Shown: positions 1 to 11,496 of the stretch, piece after piece | Numbering within the stretch: position 1 is the stretch's first letter | Layout: each line of letters begins with the position of its first letter | NCBI GenBank assembly: GCA_018401435.1 | Contig: JAGYJW010000036.1 | Location: 1 to 64,000 of the forward strand | Origin: Deltaproteobacteria bacterium | GTDB taxonomy: Bacteria; Myxococcota_A; UBA796; UBA2385 | Direction of reading: 5' to 3' | DNA length: 64,000 nucleotides | Notes under the pieces: model-generated | What the model was told of the DNA's origin: nothing | Databases searched by the model: none | The model's input: only the letters and a program-made list of their open reading frames with translations | Made by a program: the position numbers and the translations under genes

Positions 1-23
1 GTGCCGGGGCTGCCCGGCGCCCA

Positions 24-1814
24 TCAGTCCTGCCCCTGGGCCTTGGCGTCCTTCTCGGCCTGGGCCTGATCCAGCCGCACCTGCACCACATCGATGCGCT
101 CGATGCGGTCGTCGCTGGTGAGGAAGATCACGCCCTTGTGCACGGCGAATCGGGGCCGTTGGATGGGCCGCTCGATCACCTTGGTCTTCTGCTCCAACTT
201 GCCGGGCTTCTTGAAGCGGAAGGCCCAGCCGGTGTCGGTGAGCACCCACAGACGCTTCTCCTCGTCCATCGCGAGGTCCATGTCTTCAAAGCCCTGGCCG
301 AGGATGTCGCTGCCGATCACCTTGCCATAGCGAAAGCCGTCGGCCGCGTTGAAGGCGATGACCTCGTCGCCAAAGGCCAGCAGCAGGCGGCCCTTGGCGT
401 CAATCTCTGCGGCATTGGGCGTGCCATCCTTGATCTCGAAGCGGCCGACCTCTTCGGAGTCCAAGGTGTAGACCACGGCCTGCTCTTCGATGATGGCGAT
501 GAGGTGCCCGCTCTTGGGGTCATATTCCAGGTAGGCCGACCCCCCGATGCCCGGCACCGCCGCCAGCTTGGTCTCGACCTTCCAGCCGATGACCGGGCGG
601 CCGTCCCCGTCAAAGACCTGGATGCGCCCGAGGGCGTCCAGGGCGGCAAAACCATCGGAGAGCTTGCCCGGGATGATCTCGACATCCACGGGATTGGTCC
701 ACTGGCCGGCCTCTTCGCCCGATGCCGAGCCCGAGACATACCACTTGCGGCCCTTCTGGAACCAGGCGGCGGAGATGTCGGGGGGCGGACCCCAGACCTT
801 CTCGGGCTTGCCTTCTTCGGACCACTTCTGGACGCGGTTGTTGCCGGTGTCGGCCACCCAGACGCCGCCATAGCGATCGGCCTCGATGGCGAGGGGCTCG
901 CCCAGGCCCTTGAGCTGGCCCGGCGCCCAGCCCGGCGCCCCCCAGTAGCCGACGTTGCGGCTGGGCCCACCCTTGAGCTCCTGGTAGGCGTAGAAGCGCT
1001 CGACGAGGTCCTTCAGCTCGGCCTGGTCGCGGTCCATGGCCCGCAAGGCGGCGAGCTCGAGGGCGGGGATGCCGTTGGGGTCGAGCAGCTTGCGGATGGC
1101 CTTCTGGGCGCGGGCGCCGGAGCGCACGGCCTGGGCGCGGTAGCCGGCAGGCACCAGCTTCTGGATATAGGGCCGCAGGAATTCCGGCCCATCGGCCACC
1201 GAGTCCGAGATCAAGGCCAGGGCGTCGGAGTCGCCGAACTCGGCGCTCTTGTGGCGCGCATAGGCCTCGTCGATGGAGGCGTTGTAGACCTCGGCCCGCT
1301 TGCCCGCGTCGGCGCTGGCCATCCACTGGTCGAGCTTCGTGGCCAGACTGTTGTCGGGGTAGTTGACCGCGATCTCGGCGATGCCGAGGTCCTGGAAGAC
1401 GATGCCCTCGTAGACATCGACCACCTCGACGCGGATCTTGCGGCCTGTGCGCCCCACCTTGGCGTCAAAGCGCTGAATCTCGTCCTGAACGCGCTGGTCG
1501 CCGCCCACCACCTCGCCGTCCACCACCACGCGCAGGGTGCGGGGGCGGGCATATTCGCGGTAGCTCTTGGCACCCTCGGAGAGGTTGCCCGGCCAGATGG
1601 ACAGGGTGTCGATCTGCACGGCCTTGCCCAGGTCCAGCTCGACCCACTGGCCCTCGCCCGAGCCCATCTCGCCCTCGGCCCAGCCCGACTTGAGCAGGCC
1701 GTCAAAGGCGAGGTCGGCGCTGGCCTTTCCGTCGGCGTTGCTGAGCACGCTGGAGGCGGAGCTGCCGGCAGCCAGGGCCGCCGTGCTGAGGGCGAAGAGC
1801 AGGACGTTGAGCAT
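24..1814 (-). CDS. secreted discoidin-like / NHL-repeat protein
   Basis: Predicted exported protein of 596 aa. A signal peptide (MLNVLLFALSTAALAAG) opens it. Residues about 25-160 look like a discoidin/F5-8C-type or NADase-type glycan-binding jelly roll (motifs SGWAEGEMGSGEGQWVELDL and VQIDTLSIWPGN). The C-terminal half is a beta-propeller with an NHL-like blade (VWVADTGNNRVQKW). I chose the ATG at 1814 because it starts the signal peptide; the open frame continues upstream without plausible protein. Such proteins usually bind carbohydrate or protein at the cell surface, and no catalytic motif is visible. It is divergent from the M19 peptidase gene. The domain calls are from motif reading only, so exact family membership is uncertain. 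Confidence 0.75.
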   Translation of the reverse strand: MLNVLLFALSTAALAAGSSASSVLSNADGKASADLAFDGLLKSGWAEGEMGSGEGQWVELDLGKAVQIDTLSIWPGNLSEGAKSYREYARPRTLRVVVDGEVVGGDQRVQDEIQRFDAKVGRTGRKIRVEVVDVYEGIVFQDLGIAEIAVNYPDNSLATKLDQWMASADAGKRAEVYNASIDEAYARHKSAEFGDSDALALISDSVADGPEFLRPYIQKLVPAGYRAQAVRSGARAQKAIRKLLDPNGIPALELAALRAMDRDQAELKDLVERFYAYQELKGGPSRNVGYWGAPGWAPGQLKGLGEPLAIEADRYGGVWVADTGNNRVQKWSEEGKPEKVWGPPPDISAAWFQKGRKWYVSGSASGEEAGQWTNPVDVEIIPGKLSDGFAALDALGRIQVFDGDGRPVIGWKVETKLAAVPGIGGSAYLEYDPKSGHLIAIIEEQAVVYTLDSEEVGRFEIKDGTPNAAEIDAKGRLLLAFGDEVIAFNAADGFRYGKVIGSDILGQGFEDMDLAMDEEKRLWVLTDTGWAFRFKKPGKLEQKTKVIERPIQRPRFAVHKGVIFLTSDDRIERIDVVQVRLDQAQAEKDAKAQGQD

Positions 1815-1945
1815 CTGGTTCTCCCGATCGGTGGCCACCTGGGGCCGCTTGGCCCGCTCTGGCGCGAAGCCCTTGAAGGCCCGTGATAGCTGGTCACAGC
1901 GGAAATCTCCAGACTTCCGACAAGACCTGGACAAGCGGAGCGACC
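1815..1945. promoter_or_regulatory. divergent intergenic region
   Basis: 131 bases separate two divergently transcribed genes, so promoters for both should lie here. A TTGAAG at about 1870 is a possible weak -35 for the rightward gene, but no convincing -10 follows. I see no strong inverted repeat. Confidence 0.3.
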
Positions 1946-2941
1946 ATGCCCGGCTGGGCCCTCCTTGCAACCCTCGGCGGTGCGACTGCATTCGCCACGC
2001 CGGTCCGCGCGGACCTCCACCTGGACACCCCCAGCCAGCTGCTGGCGCAGAACCTGCCCCTGGACGCGCCCACCGGGCTGGAAGCGGGCCTGGTGCAGCT
2101 GCGGGCCGGGGGCACCAACCTCGCCGTCATGGTGCTCTGGCCTCCGCGAAAGGCCGACCACAAGGCCCACAGCTTCGCCCTGCTCGACCGGCTGGACCAG
2201 GAGATCGGCCGCATCGACGGCGTCGAAAAGGCGCTTCACCCCAGCGGCGCCCGCGCGTTGATCGAGGCCGGCAATACCGCCGTCCTGATCAGCCTGGAGG
2301 GTGCCCATGGCCTGGGAGATGGGCCATGGGAGCCCGTTTTCGACGAGCTGCACCGAAGGGGTCTGCGGGTGTTGGGCCTCAGCTGGAGCTTCAGCAACCG
2401 CTTTGCCGGCAGCAGCGGCGATCAGGGGGGGGGCCTGACCGACGCGGGCCGCGCCCTGGTGCAGAGGGCCCAAGGGGCCGGCGTGCTGATCGATCTCAGC
2501 CATGCCAGCCGCCAGACCACCCTGGAGGTCTGCCAGGCGACCCCGGTGCCGGTGATCGCCTCGCACTCCAACGCCTTTCGCCAGCGGGGGCACGCGCGGA
2601 ACCTGACGGACGAGGAGATCCGCTGCATCGCCGAGAAGGGGGGCGTGATTGGCCTCAACTTCCATGCGCCCTTTGTGGGCCTGGGGGCGGATGTGGCCCA
2701 GGTGGCCGACCAGGCCGACGCCCTGGCCCAGGTCGGGGGCCATGGCGTGGTCGCGCTGGGCAGCGACTTTGACGGCTTCATCCAGACCCCGAAGGGCCTC
2801 GAAGACGCCAGCAAGCTGGGGGCGCTGTGGGCGGAGCTGGCCCGGCGGGGCTGGACCGAGGCGCAGCTGGAGGGCCTGCGCGGGGAGAACTTCATGCGGG
2901 CCTGGACCCGGGCCTGGGAGGGTCGGCAAGGCGCGCGCTGA
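1946..2941 (+). CDS. membrane dipeptidase (peptidase M19 / renal dipeptidase family)
   Basis: Zinc-dependent dipeptidase of 331 aa that would hydrolyse L-Xaa-D/L-Xaa dipeptides, probably in the envelope. M19 landmarks in order: an HxD metal motif near residue 28 (DLHLDTP), VLISLEGAH, IDLSHAS, a VIASHSNAF metal-ligand segment, and SDFDGF near the end. The start at 1946 (MPGWALLATLGGATAFATPVRA) gives a signal-like N-terminus and has GGAG 5-6 bases upstream; an upstream in-frame ATG at 1883 lacks this. The length is slightly short of the usual 350-400 aa. It is convergent with the following gene, only 6 bases away. Family is secure; substrate is not. Confidence 0.88.
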   Translation: MPGWALLATLGGATAFATPVRADLHLDTPSQLLAQNLPLDAPTGLEAGLVQLRAGGTNLAVMVLWPPRKADHKAHSFALLDRLDQEIGRIDGVEKALHPSGARALIEAGNTAVLISLEGAHGLGDGPWEPVFDELHRRGLRVLGLSWSFSNRFAGSSGDQGGGLTDAGRALVQRAQGAGVLIDLSHASRQTTLEVCQATPVPVIASHSNAFRQRGHARNLTDEEIRCIAEKGGVIGLNFHAPFVGLGADVAQVADQADALAQVGGHGVVALGSDFDGFIQTPKGLEDASKLGALWAELARRGWTEAQLEGLRGENFMRAWTRAWEGRQGAR

Positions 2942-2947
2942 GCGGCC

Positions 2948-3334
2948 TCAGCGGGCCTTGGGGTCGGCCTTGGGTCCGCGCGCCTTGGAAGGCGGCGCGC
3001 GGCGGCGCTGGAGGGCCGCGAGGCGGGCCTCGGCGGCTTCCGCCCGGGCGAGGGCCGCGGCCTCGGCTGCCCGCCGCTGGCTCAACTCCGCCTCCAAGGC
3101 CGCCAGGCGCTCGCCCAGGGCCTGGCACCGCGCCTCGGCCGCCTCCAAGCGGGGCGACAGGGCGGCCAGGCGCGCCTCCTGGCCGACCACCCGCTGCCGA
3201 AGTGCGGCCTGGGCCTCCGGGCCGCACCAGCCCTCTTCCTGCAGCAGGGCGTCGATCTGCTCGCGAATGGGGGTTTGCAAGGCCCGATCCAGCAGGGCGC
3301 TGGCCTGGGCCCACAGGAAGGCGCGGCCTGCCAC
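2948..3334 (-). CDS. small coiled-coil protein
   Basis: Predicted 128-aa soluble protein. The N-terminal third is helical (LWAQASALLDRALQTPI), followed by about 80 residues rich in Ala, Glu, Arg and Leu with heptad spacing (RLEAAEARCQALGERLAALE), then a basic tail. The likely start is GTG at 3334, two bases after the stop of the upstream beta-propeller gene, which implies translational coupling. No catalytic motif is present. The composition recalls phasin-like or structural coiled-coil proteins, but I cannot assign a family. Confidence 0.6.
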   Translation of the reverse strand: MAGRAFLWAQASALLDRALQTPIREQIDALLQEEGWCGPEAQAALRQRVVGQEARLAALSPRLEAAEARCQALGERLAALEAELSQRRAAEAAALARAEAAEARLAALQRRRAPPSKARGPKADPKAR

Positions 3335-3336
3335 GG

Positions 3337-4569
3337 TCAGCCCCCGGCCTGGGGCGCGAAGGTCGCGTAGTCCCCCGAGACCAGCGGCTGGGGGCGGGCC
3401 TCGGCCTGGTGAAGGTCCAGCACCTCGATGCGGGCGGATTCTCGGCCCGACCAGGGGCCATCGGGGGCACCCGGCCAGGTGGCGTAGATCAGCCAGCGCC
3501 CGTCCCCCGACACCAGCGGGTGGCTCTGGGCGAACTGCTCGAAGAAGTGCAGGTGGAACATCATGGCGCGGGTGGGCCGAAAGGCACAAAGAACCTCGAT
3601 CTCGGGCTGACCGAAGCGCTGGCGCTTCCACCACAGGCAGCGGCGCTCGGCGTCGCCGCTGGCCCAGATCAGCCCGCTGCCGTCCGGCAACCAGAAGAAG
3701 GCCACGCAGTCGTCGTCCACGACCTTGACCGGAGGCTGGCCACCGGCCACAGCCACCTGGAAGAGGCCCTGGTAGGGGCCGCGGTCGGCGCTGGCCTGCC
3801 CATAGACGATGCTGCTGCCGTCGGGCGACGGCAAGAAGGCGACCAGGCCCGCCAGCTCGACGAGGTGGACGGGCTCTGCGCCATCGGCGTCCATGGCGCA
3901 GAGCACCGAGGCCCCGGCGCCCTGCGAGAAGGCGACCACCACCCGATCGCCCAGGGCCATGGGCGCGCAGAAGGTGCCCGGACTGCCGGGCAGGGCCACG
4001 TCCTCGGCGCTGCCCAAGGCGTCGCGAATCACCAGCCGACCGCCCGAGGGCCCGCCGGCGTGCAGCACCAGTCGGCTGTTGTCGGGCATCCACGAGAAGA
4101 AGAGAGGCGGCCCCTCGTCCAGCAGGCTGCAGCCGCCCACCTGGTCGGTGCGACCCACCCACAGCTCCAGCTGGTCCTCCCGCTGGGTCAACAGGGCCAC
4201 CGCGCGACCGTCCGGGCTGAAGCGCGCATAGAGCGGCGCGCCCTCGTCCAGGCGCATCAGCTCGCGCTCCTCCAGTCCGTCCACCTCCAGCACCGAGGCG
4301 CTCAGCTCGGAGGGGCCCTCGCCCTGACCGGGTGACCGAAAACAGGCCAACCACCGCCCATCCGGTGACAGGGTGGGCCAGGCGCAGGAGTCCTCGCCAA
4401 TCATTCCCCCCCAGGAGGACAAGGGGCCTGGAACCTGGGGAAAGGTGAGCTGACGTCGCCCGGTGCCATCCACCCGGGCGAGGTGGATCTGCCGATCGCG
4501 GCCCACAAAGGCGAAGCGCGGCAACCCGTGAGCCGGCAGCGCGGCGGATGGGTCGGCCCCCCCGGTCAA
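3337..4569 (-). CDS. TolB/WD40-like beta-propeller protein
   Basis: Protein of about 410 aa built of repeated propeller blades with TolB-style signatures: [74 protein letters not shown] and [14 protein letters not shown] chose the TTG at 4569 because it overlaps the upstream stop as TTGA and blade homology begins within about 15 residues of it; a longer ATG start at 4923 would read through the upstream gene in the wrong frame. The Shine-Dalgarno is weak (GGTGGG). No signal peptide is visible, so it may be cytoplasmic or membrane-associated through its neighbour. Exact partner unknown. Confidence 0.72.
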   Translation of the reverse strand: MTGGADPSAALPAHGLPRFAFVGRDRQIHLARVDGTGRRQLTFPQVPGPLSSWGGMIGEDSCAWPTLSPDGRWLACFRSPGQGEGPSELSASVLEVDGLEERELMRLDEGAPLYARFSPDGRAVALLTQREDQLELWVGRTDQVGGCSLLDEGPPLFFSWMPDNSRLVLHAGGPSGGRLVIRDALGSAEDVALPGSPGTFCAPMALGDRVVVAFSQGAGASVLCAMDADGAEPVHLVELAGLVAFLPSPDGSSIVYGQASADRGPYQGLFQVAVAGGQPPVKVVDDDCVAFFWLPDGSGLIWASGDAERRCLWWKRQRFGQPEIEVLCAFRPTRAMMFHLHFFEQFAQSHPLVSGDGRWLIYATWPGAPDGPWSGRESARIEVLDLHQAEARPQPLVSGDYATFAPQAGG

Positions 4570-4988
4570 ATGCCCACCAGCCGCAAGAGCACCCAGCACT
4601 GCACCGCCAGCGCCACCAGGGGCACGGCCAGGGCCACCCGTGGCGCGGGCCGCAGGCCCAGGGTCGCGTCCCGATCGCGCTCCAGCTCCTCTTCGATCTC
4701 GTCGGCCAGCGCGGGCGGCAAGGTGACGCCGGGCACGGCCCGGGCCTTGAGCGCGTGGGCCATCGCCGTGTCGTGGTTGGCGCCAAAAGAGGCCAGCGAC
4801 AGCCCAGTGCCAAAGAGGGCCAGCATGACCGTGGTGAAGGGCCCGCCAGCGACGCCCTGCACCACCGCGCCCAACAGCAGGGAGGCGCCGCAGAGCAGCA
4901 GGGGAAGGCCCGTCCAACGCCACTTCGCGTGCAGTTGGGCCTTCTGGATGTCGCGGGCGGCCGCGGCGGCGGCACCGGCGTCGCGCAT
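4566..4988 (-). CDS. small integral membrane protein
   Basis: Protein of 140 aa with a charged N-terminus ([12 protein letters not shown]), a hydrophobic pair ([19 protein letters not shown] then [20 protein letters not shown]), a cytoplasm-like acidic loop ([15 protein letters not shown]) and a final hydrophobic segment ([20 protein letters not shown]) reaching almost to the end. Start ATG 4988 with GGAG about 8 bases upstream. It is the first gene of a three-gene minus-strand cluster and overlaps the propeller gene by 4 bases. I do not recognise the family. Confidence 0.68.
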   Translation of the reverse strand: MRDAGAAAAAARDIQKAQLHAKWRWTGLPLLLCGASLLLGAVVQGVAGGPFTTVMLALFGTGLSLASFGANHDTAMAHALKARAVPGVTLPPALADEIEEELERDRDATLGLRPAPRVALAVPLVALAVQCWVLLRLVGI

Positions 4989-5102
4989 GGCGGCACTCCG
5001 GGAAAGGAGCAGAGGATAGCGCCTGGGGGGCAGCGGGGGAAGCGCGCGCCCAAAGCCGGCCCGGCGCCCCGACGCGGGGCCCCCAAGAGGCCGCCGGGCC
5101 GC

Positions 5103-5131
5103 TTGACAGGCCCCCTTCCCTCTTCTAAGTG
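5103..5131 (+). promoter_or_regulatory. probable sigma-70 promoter of metK
   Basis: A perfect TTGACA lies at 5103-5108, followed by a 17-base spacer and TAAGTG at 5126-5131 as a weak -10. It is 65 bases upstream of the metK ATG, in an otherwise GC-rich intergenic region. Confidence 0.5.
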
Positions 5132-5164
5132 TGCGGGCCGCGATGTGCGCCCCTCTCCCAACCC

Positions 5165-5180
5165 AGGGGAAGATTCCCCT
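5165..5180 (+). promoter_or_regulatory. hairpin in metK leader next to the ribosome binding site
   Basis: AGGGGA-AGAT-TCCCCT forms a perfect 6-bp stem with a 4-base loop, directly abutting the GGAGG (5182-5186) that serves metK. It could modulate initiation. It is too small to be any SAM riboswitch I know. Confidence 0.4.
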
Positions 5181-5195
5181 CGGAGGCCAAGCCTG

Positions 5196-6365
5196 ATGCC
5201 TGCCCGCGACTACCTCTTTACGTCTGAGTCGGTCTCCGAGGGTCACCCCGACAAGATGTGCGACCAGATCTCGGACGCCATCCTCGACGCCCACCTCGCC
5301 GGCGACCACCGCGCCCGTGTGGCCTGCGAGACCCTGGTCAAGACCGGCTTCGTGGTAGTCGCAGGCGAGATCACCAGCGGCGCACACGTCGACTACCAGC
5401 GCATCGTCCGCCAGACCGTCACCGAAATTGGCTACGACGACAGCCAGAAGGGCTTTGACGGCAACACCTGCGGCATCATGGTCGCCATCGAGCAGCAGAG
5501 CCCCGACATCAGCCAGGGCGTCACCGAGGGCCAGGGCCTGCACGCCGAACAGGGTGCGGGCGACCAGGGCATGATGTTCGGCTACGCCTGCGACGAGACC
5601 CCCGAGCTGATGCCCATGAGCATCAGCTACAGCCACAAGCTGCTCGAGCACTTCGCCCGGGTCCGCAAGAACGGCGAGATCGGCTGGGCCCGCCCCGACA
5701 GCAAGAGCCAGGTCACCATCGAGTACCGCGACGGCAAGCCCCTTCGCGTGCACACGGTCGTCATCTCCACCCAGCACGACCCCGACGTCACGCTGGACGA
5801 GATCCGCGAGACCGTGGTGGAGCGGGTCATCCGCCCGGTGATCCCCGCCGAGCTGCTTGACAAGGACACCATCTTCCACGTCAACCCCACCGGCCGCTTC
5901 GTGGTGGGCGGCCCCATGGGCGACTGCGGGCTCACCGGCCGCAAGATCATCGTGGACACCTATGGCGGCTGGGGCGCCCACGGCGGCGGCGCCTTCTCGG
6001 GCAAGGACCCCAGCAAGGTGGACCGGTCGGCGGCCTACCTGGGCCGCTACATCGCCAAGAACATCGTGGCGGCCGGCTATGCCACCCGCTGCCTGGTGCA
6101 GCTGGCCTATGCCATCGGCGTGGCCGAGCCGGTCAGCGCCATGGTGGACACCTTTGGAACCGGCGAGGTCGCCGACGAGAAGCTCGCCCGCGCCGTGCGC
6201 GAGCTCTTCCCCTGCAAGCCCGCCGATCTGGTGCGCCAGCTGGACCTGCTGCGGCCGATCTACCAGCGCACCGCGGCCTATGGCCACTTTGGCCGCGACG
6301 ACCAGGGCTTCACCTGGGAGCGCACCGACCACGTCCAGGCCTTGCGCGACTACTTCGGCGCCTGA
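5196..6365 (+). CDS. metK: S-adenosylmethionine synthase
   Basis: Makes S-adenosylmethionine from methionine and ATP in the cytoplasm. The 389-aa length fits the family. The signatures are intact: [13 protein letters not shown] near the N-terminus, the [15 protein letters not shown]-binding segment, and [19 protein letters not shown] near residue 265. The start ATG 5196 follows GGAGG with 9-base spacing and opens with the conserved [15 protein letters not shown]. The 3' end overlaps the convergent glycosyltransferase gene by 16 bases. Upstream are a TTGACA promoter and a small hairpin at the ribosome binding site. Confidence 0.98.
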   Translation: MPARDYLFTSESVSEGHPDKMCDQISDAILDAHLAGDHRARVACETLVKTGFVVVAGEITSGAHVDYQRIVRQTVTEIGYDDSQKGFDGNTCGIMVAIEQQSPDISQGVTEGQGLHAEQGAGDQGMMFGYACDETPELMPMSISYSHKLLEHFARVRKNGEIGWARPDSKSQVTIEYRDGKPLRVHTVVISTQHDPDVTLDEIRETVVERVIRPVIPAELLDKDTIFHVNPTGRFVVGGPMGDCGLTGRKIIVDTYGGWGAHGGGAFSGKDPSKVDRSAAYLGRYIAKNIVAAGYATRCLVQLAYAIGVAEPVSAMVDTFGTGEVADEKLARAVRELFPCKPADLVRQLDLLRPIYQRTAAYGHFGRDDQGFTWERTDHVQALRDYFGA

Positions 6366-7828
6366 GCCCCCGGGCAGCGCCAATAGGAGAAGCGCCGCAG
6401 GGGTCGGCCGCGCCGCGTCACGGTGCGGCCCCCCGCGGGCTGACAGCCGCCGCCTAGGTTCTGAGCCTGCCCCAGGGGGTAGCGGTCGGTCTCCACCAGA
6501 ATGGAGTCCCAGCCCTCATCTCCAGCGAATTGCCGCCAGAGGTCGAACTGGTCCGGGCGCCCCCCCACCCGGCTGACCACGGCGTCGCTGTGGCGCAGGG
6601 CGTATGCGGCCTGGGATGCCAGCTGGTAGCGGCCGGCGAGGATCCGGGTGCGATCGGGACGGTCCGAGGTCGCGCGCAGGGCCTCGAGGTCGGCCCCCAC
6701 CTCCTCCCAGCCCAGGGTGTCCACCGTGGGGTCTGCCGCCGCGGGCAGGGGCAGGATCCCGCTGAGGGCCTGCAGGTGGAGAAGGGCCGTGAGCAGCGCG
6801 CTGCCCGCGACCAGCACGGCCCCCAGCCGCGGCCGCTGTTGGCACCAGCCCGCCGCCCAGGGCACAGCCACCAGGGCCGCTGGGGCCAGCCAGTGGGCTT
6901 GGGGGCGAATCCAGGGCGCCGCCGCCGCAAAGAGCAGCACCGTGGGCAAGGCGAGGGCGCCGGCCAGGCCGCCCAGGCTCCGCTGGCGCAGCCCCTGCCC
7001 CAAGCCCGCGACCAGCGGGGCCGCCGCGGGCCCCAGCAGCAGCAGCATGCCACCCAAGAGCGTCGCCTCACCGGCCCAGAAACCCGGCGCGCCCCCGGGG
7101 CGACCCCGCAGGTGGAAGGCCGCGGAGATGAAGCCGTGCTGCCCATTCCAGACGAGAACCGGCAGCCAGCAGACCAGGGCCAGCGCCCCCCCCAGCCAGG
7201 GCCAGGGGCCCCGCAGCTGCCGGCGGCCCACGGCGCTGCACCCAAGCCCCAGACCAAGGCCCAGCACCAGCAGCACGGCGGTGTGCTTGGCCTCCAGTCC
7301 CAGGCCACACAGCAGGCCCGCCCCCAGCCACAGGCGGGGCCGATCCAGCTGCAGGGCCGCCGCGGCCAGGGCCATGGCGCCGGCCCAGGCCAGCAGGAGC
7401 AGGGCGTCCGGGGCGGCAAAGACCCAGGCCAGGGCAAAGAGCGGGCAAGCCTGAAGCAACAGCAGGGCCCAGAGCAGGGCTGGGCCCACCGGCCGCCCCT
7501 GCTCTTGGGCCAGGGCCGCCGACAGGGCCGCCATCGGCAGGGCCACCAGCAGCCCGCAGAGCACGCTGGGCAGGCGCACCCCCAGGCTCCCCTCCCCCAC
7601 CACCGCGATTGCGGCCGCGATGGCCCAGGCCACCCCGCCGGGGTGGTCGAAATAGGACAGGTCCAGCCGCCGCGACCAGGCCCAGTAATAGGCCTCGTCG
7701 TCCCCCAGGCCCACCTGGGCTGCCAGCCGCAGCCGCAGCAGGCTGAGGGCCAAGGTGGCGATCAGCCCCCCCGCCAGGGCGCGCACCGCGGAGATCAACC
7801 CAGGTCGAAGAGGGTCGCGTAGATCCAT
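6350..7828 (-). CDS. GT39/ArnT-like membrane glycosyltransferase
   Basis: Polytopic inner-membrane protein of about 492 aa. It has the [20 protein letters not shown] motif of polyprenyl-phosphate-sugar glycosyltransferases (PMT_2/ArnT type) in the first external loop, followed by about ten hydrophobic segments and a soluble C-terminal domain. It would transfer a sugar from a lipid carrier to lipid A, protein or another acceptor; the acceptor is unknown. ATG 7828 overlaps the end of cdsA by 34 bases; an alternative TTG overlaps the cdsA stop as TTGA at 7798. It follows cdsA where dxr/rseP often sit, so it probably shares the operon. It overlaps metK convergently. Confidence 0.8.
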   Translation of the reverse strand: MDLRDPLRPGLISAVRALAGGLIATLALSLLRLRLAAQVGLGDDEAYYWAWSRRLDLSYFDHPGGVAWAIAAAIAVVGEGSLGVRLPSVLCGLLVALPMAALSAALAQEQGRPVGPALLWALLLLQACPLFALAWVFAAPDALLLLAWAGAMALAAAALQLDRPRLWLGAGLLCGLGLEAKHTAVLLVLGLGLGLGCSAVGRRQLRGPWPWLGGALALVCWLPVLVWNGQHGFISAAFHLRGRPGGAPGFWAGEATLLGGMLLLLGPAAAPLVAGLGQGLRQRSLGGLAGALALPTVLLFAAAAPWIRPQAHWLAPAALVAVPWAAGWCQQRPRLGAVLVAGSALLTALLHLQALSGILPLPAAADPTVDTLGWEEVGADLEALRATSDRPDRTRILAGRYQLASQAAYALRHSDAVVSRVGGRPDQFDLWRQFAGDEGWDSILVETDRYPLGQAQNLGGGCQPAGGRTVTRRGRPLRRFSYWRCPGAQAPK

Positions 7829-8595
7829 GCGACCGGCGCCGTGAAGAGCAAGGCGTCCACCCGGTCCAGCAGGCCGCCATGGCCCGGCATGATCGACCCG
7901 GAGTCCTTCACGCCGAAGCTGCGCTTGAGCATGGACTCGACCAGATCACCGGTGATGCCCACCGCGTCCACCAGGATGGCCAGCAGCACGCAATGGAGCC
8001 AGGGCAGGCCCGGCAGGCCGAGGGTCTTGACCACGCCCGCCCCAAGGATCGCAGCGACCATGCCGCCGGCAGCCCCCTCCCAGGTCTTCTTGGGGCTCAC
8101 CCGCTCAAAGAGCTTGTGCCGCCCAAAGGCCCGCCCCGCAAAATAGGCGCCCGTGTCGCCGGCCCAGGTGATGGTGAGCAGCAAGGCGATCCAGGTGCGG
8201 CCGCTCTCGAACTCACAGATCCATGGGATGAAGGCCAACAAAACTGGGATGTAGACCAGGCCGGCCACCAGGCGCAGGCCCAGGGTGGCGGCCTGGGTGG
8301 TATCGGGCACCCGCAGCATCGCATAGACCATCAGGCCCACGGTGCCAGCGGCCAGGGCCGGGGTCACCAGGGCGGCATCCCCCCAGACCATCATGCCAAA
8401 GACCAGGCCACCGGCGGCCAACAAGGCCACCAGCCCCTCGAGTCCCAGGCTGGGGGCGGCCATGCGGCGGTACTCGTCCAGGCAGATCACCAGCACGATG
8501 GCCACGATGATCTGCACCGCCGGCAGCCCGAACCAGGCGATGGCGGGCACCACCATCAGCAGACCCACCACCGCCGCCAGCACGCGCTGCATCAT
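7795..8595 (-). CDS. cdsA: phosphatidate cytidylyltransferase
   Basis: Makes CDP-diacylglycerol from phosphatidic acid and CTP at the inner membrane, the branch point of phospholipid synthesis. It is 266 aa with multiple hydrophobic segments and a complete C-terminal family signature (SMLKRSFGVKDSG then MPGHGGLLDRVD). Two adjacent ATGs occur; the first, at 8595, overlaps the uppS stop as ATGA, so translation is likely coupled. Confidence 0.96.
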   Translation of the reverse strand: MMQRVLAAVVGLLMVVPAIAWFGLPAVQIIVAIVLVICLDEYRRMAAPSLGLEGLVALLAAGGLVFGMMVWGDAALVTPALAAGTVGLMVYAMLRVPDTTQAATLGLRLVAGLVYIPVLLAFIPWICEFESGRTWIALLLTITWAGDTGAYFAGRAFGRHKLFERVSPKKTWEGAAGGMVAAILGAGVVKTLGLPGLPWLHCVLLAILVDAVGITGDLVESMLKRSFGVKDSGSIMPGHGGLLDRVDALLFTAPVAWIYATLFDLG

Positions 8596-9338
8596 GGGCG
8601 GGCCTCCTTGATCTGTTCGCCGGTCTTTCCAAAGCGGCGTTCGCGGCGGGCAAAGTCGGAGAGGGCCGCGTCCAGGTGGGCCTCGCGGAAGTCCGGCCAG
8701 AGCACGTCGGTGACGTGAAGCTCGGCATAGGCGATCTGCCAGAGCAGGAAATTGCTGATGCGAAGCTCGCCGCTGGTGCGAATCAGCAGCTCGGGATCGG
8801 GCAGCCCGGCGGTGTAGAGGTGCCGGTCTACGCAGGCCTCGTCGATGGCATCGGGCGACAGGCGCCCGGCCTGCACCTCGCGCGCGATGGCCTGCATGGC
8901 ATCGACGATCTCGGCCCGAGAGCCGTAGCTGAGGGCCAGGTTGAGCACCATGCCGGTGTTGTCGCGGCTCTCGCGGATGAGGGCCCGCAGCGGGGTGCGC
9001 ACCAGCACCGGCAGCCGGTCAATCTGGCCGATGGCCTGCAGGCGGATGCCCTGGTCGAGGATCTCCCGGCGCTCCTGGAGCACATATTGGCGCAACAGGG
9101 TCATCAGCGCGCCCACCTCGTGGGCGGGGCGGCGCCAATTCTCGGTGGAGAAGCTGTAGAGGGTCAGGGCCTCGATGCCCTTGCGGCGGCAGGCGCGCAC
9201 CACCACCCGGACGCTCTCGGCGCCGGCCTGGTGGCCGGCCTCGCGCTCGGCACCGCGGGCCTTGGCCCACCGCCCATTGCCATCCATGATGATGGCCAGG
9301 TGGCGAGGCAGGCGCGCGCTGTGGGCAGGGTCGGTCAT
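8592..9338 (-). CDS. uppS: undecaprenyl diphosphate synthase (cis-prenyltransferase)
   Basis: Condenses isopentenyl diphosphate onto farnesyl diphosphate to make the C55 lipid carrier for peptidoglycan and O-antigen. 248 aa. The IIMDGNGRWAKARG segment with the catalytic Asp lies near residue 18; LTLYSFSTENWRRP and the late RTSGELRISNFLLWQIAY are also conserved. It sits between frr and cdsA, the standard order. Confidence 0.97.
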   Translation of the reverse strand: MTDPAHSARLPRHLAIIMDGNGRWAKARGAEREAGHQAGAESVRVVVRACRRKGIEALTLYSFSTENWRRPAHEVGALMTLLRQYVLQERREILDQGIRLQAIGQIDRLPVLVRTPLRALIRESRDNTGMVLNLALSYGSRAEIVDAMQAIAREVQAGRLSPDAIDEACVDRHLYTAGLPDPELLIRTSGELRISNFLLWQIAYAELHVTDVLWPDFREAHLDAALSDFARRERRFGKTGEQIKEARP

Positions 9339-9362
9339 GGAGGACGGGATCGAGCCGAGGGC

Positions 9363-9926
9363 TCAGACCTCGAGGATCTCCTTCTCCTTGCCGGAGGCGA
9401 CCTCATCGAGGGCCTTCGACGCGCTGTCGGTGGCGGCCTGCACCACGTCATTGAGCCGCTTCAGCTCGTCCTCGGAGATCTCCTTCTCGCTCTCCATCTC
9501 CTTGAAGATGTCGAGGTACTCGCGGCGCACCGACCGGGCGCGGACCTTGGCGTCCTCGAGCAGCTTGCGGATGGACTTCACCATGTCGCGGCGCCGCTCC
9601 TCGGTCAGGGCGGGCACGGGCACATGAATCACCTGCCCGTCGTTGCTGGGGTTGAGGCCCAGGCCCGCGGCGAGGATGCCCTTCTCGATGTCGGAGATGG
9701 TGCCCTTGTCCCAGGGGTTGAGGATCAGCAGGCGGGCGTCGGGGGCGCTGATCGTGGCCAGCTGGTTGATGGGCATGCGGCTGCCATAGGCGCTCACATC
9801 CACCGACACATTTTCCAGCAGGCGGGGGCTGGCCCGTCCCGTGCGAATGGAGATCAGCTCGCGCTTGTAGGCCTCTTCCACCTTGGTGAAATCTGCAGCC
9901 ATCGCGTCCAGGTATTCGCTACTCAT
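9363..9926 (-). CDS. frr: ribosome recycling factor
   Basis: With EF-G, splits post-termination ribosomes. 187 aa, normal length. Conserved segments are present: LISIRTGRASPRLLENV, PINQLATISAPDARLLILNPW and the LTEERRRDMVK region. ATG 9926 gives the correct N-terminus (SSEYLDAMAADFTKVEEAYK), although the frame stays open further upstream. It is the fourth gene of the rpsB-tsf-pyrH-frr cluster. Confidence 0.97.
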   Translation of the reverse strand: MSSEYLDAMAADFTKVEEAYKRELISIRTGRASPRLLENVSVDVSAYGSRMPINQLATISAPDARLLILNPWDKGTISDIEKGILAAGLGLNPSNDGQVIHVPVPALTEERRRDMVKSIRKLLEDAKVRARSVRREYLDIFKEMESEKEISEDELKRLNDVVQAATDSASKALDEVASGKEKEILEV

Positions 9927-9963
9927 CTCGCTCCTCTCCCCGGGGCTGGGCCGCAGGCGGGGG

Positions 9964-11392
<1,429 letters not shown>

Positions 11393-11496
11393 GGATGTGC
11401 TCCTCAGCGCTTCGACCTGCGCCGCCAGCCCGCGGGCAGCGGGTGGCGGCGGCGGCGAAGCAGGGGTTTTTTGTTGGGAGAGGTCCGGGAAGCGGA

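Noticed and set aside
5100-5195. SAM riboswitch upstream of metK
   Set aside because: The only structure is a 6-bp hairpin; the leader is too short and does not show the helices I know from SAM-I, SAM-II or related classes.
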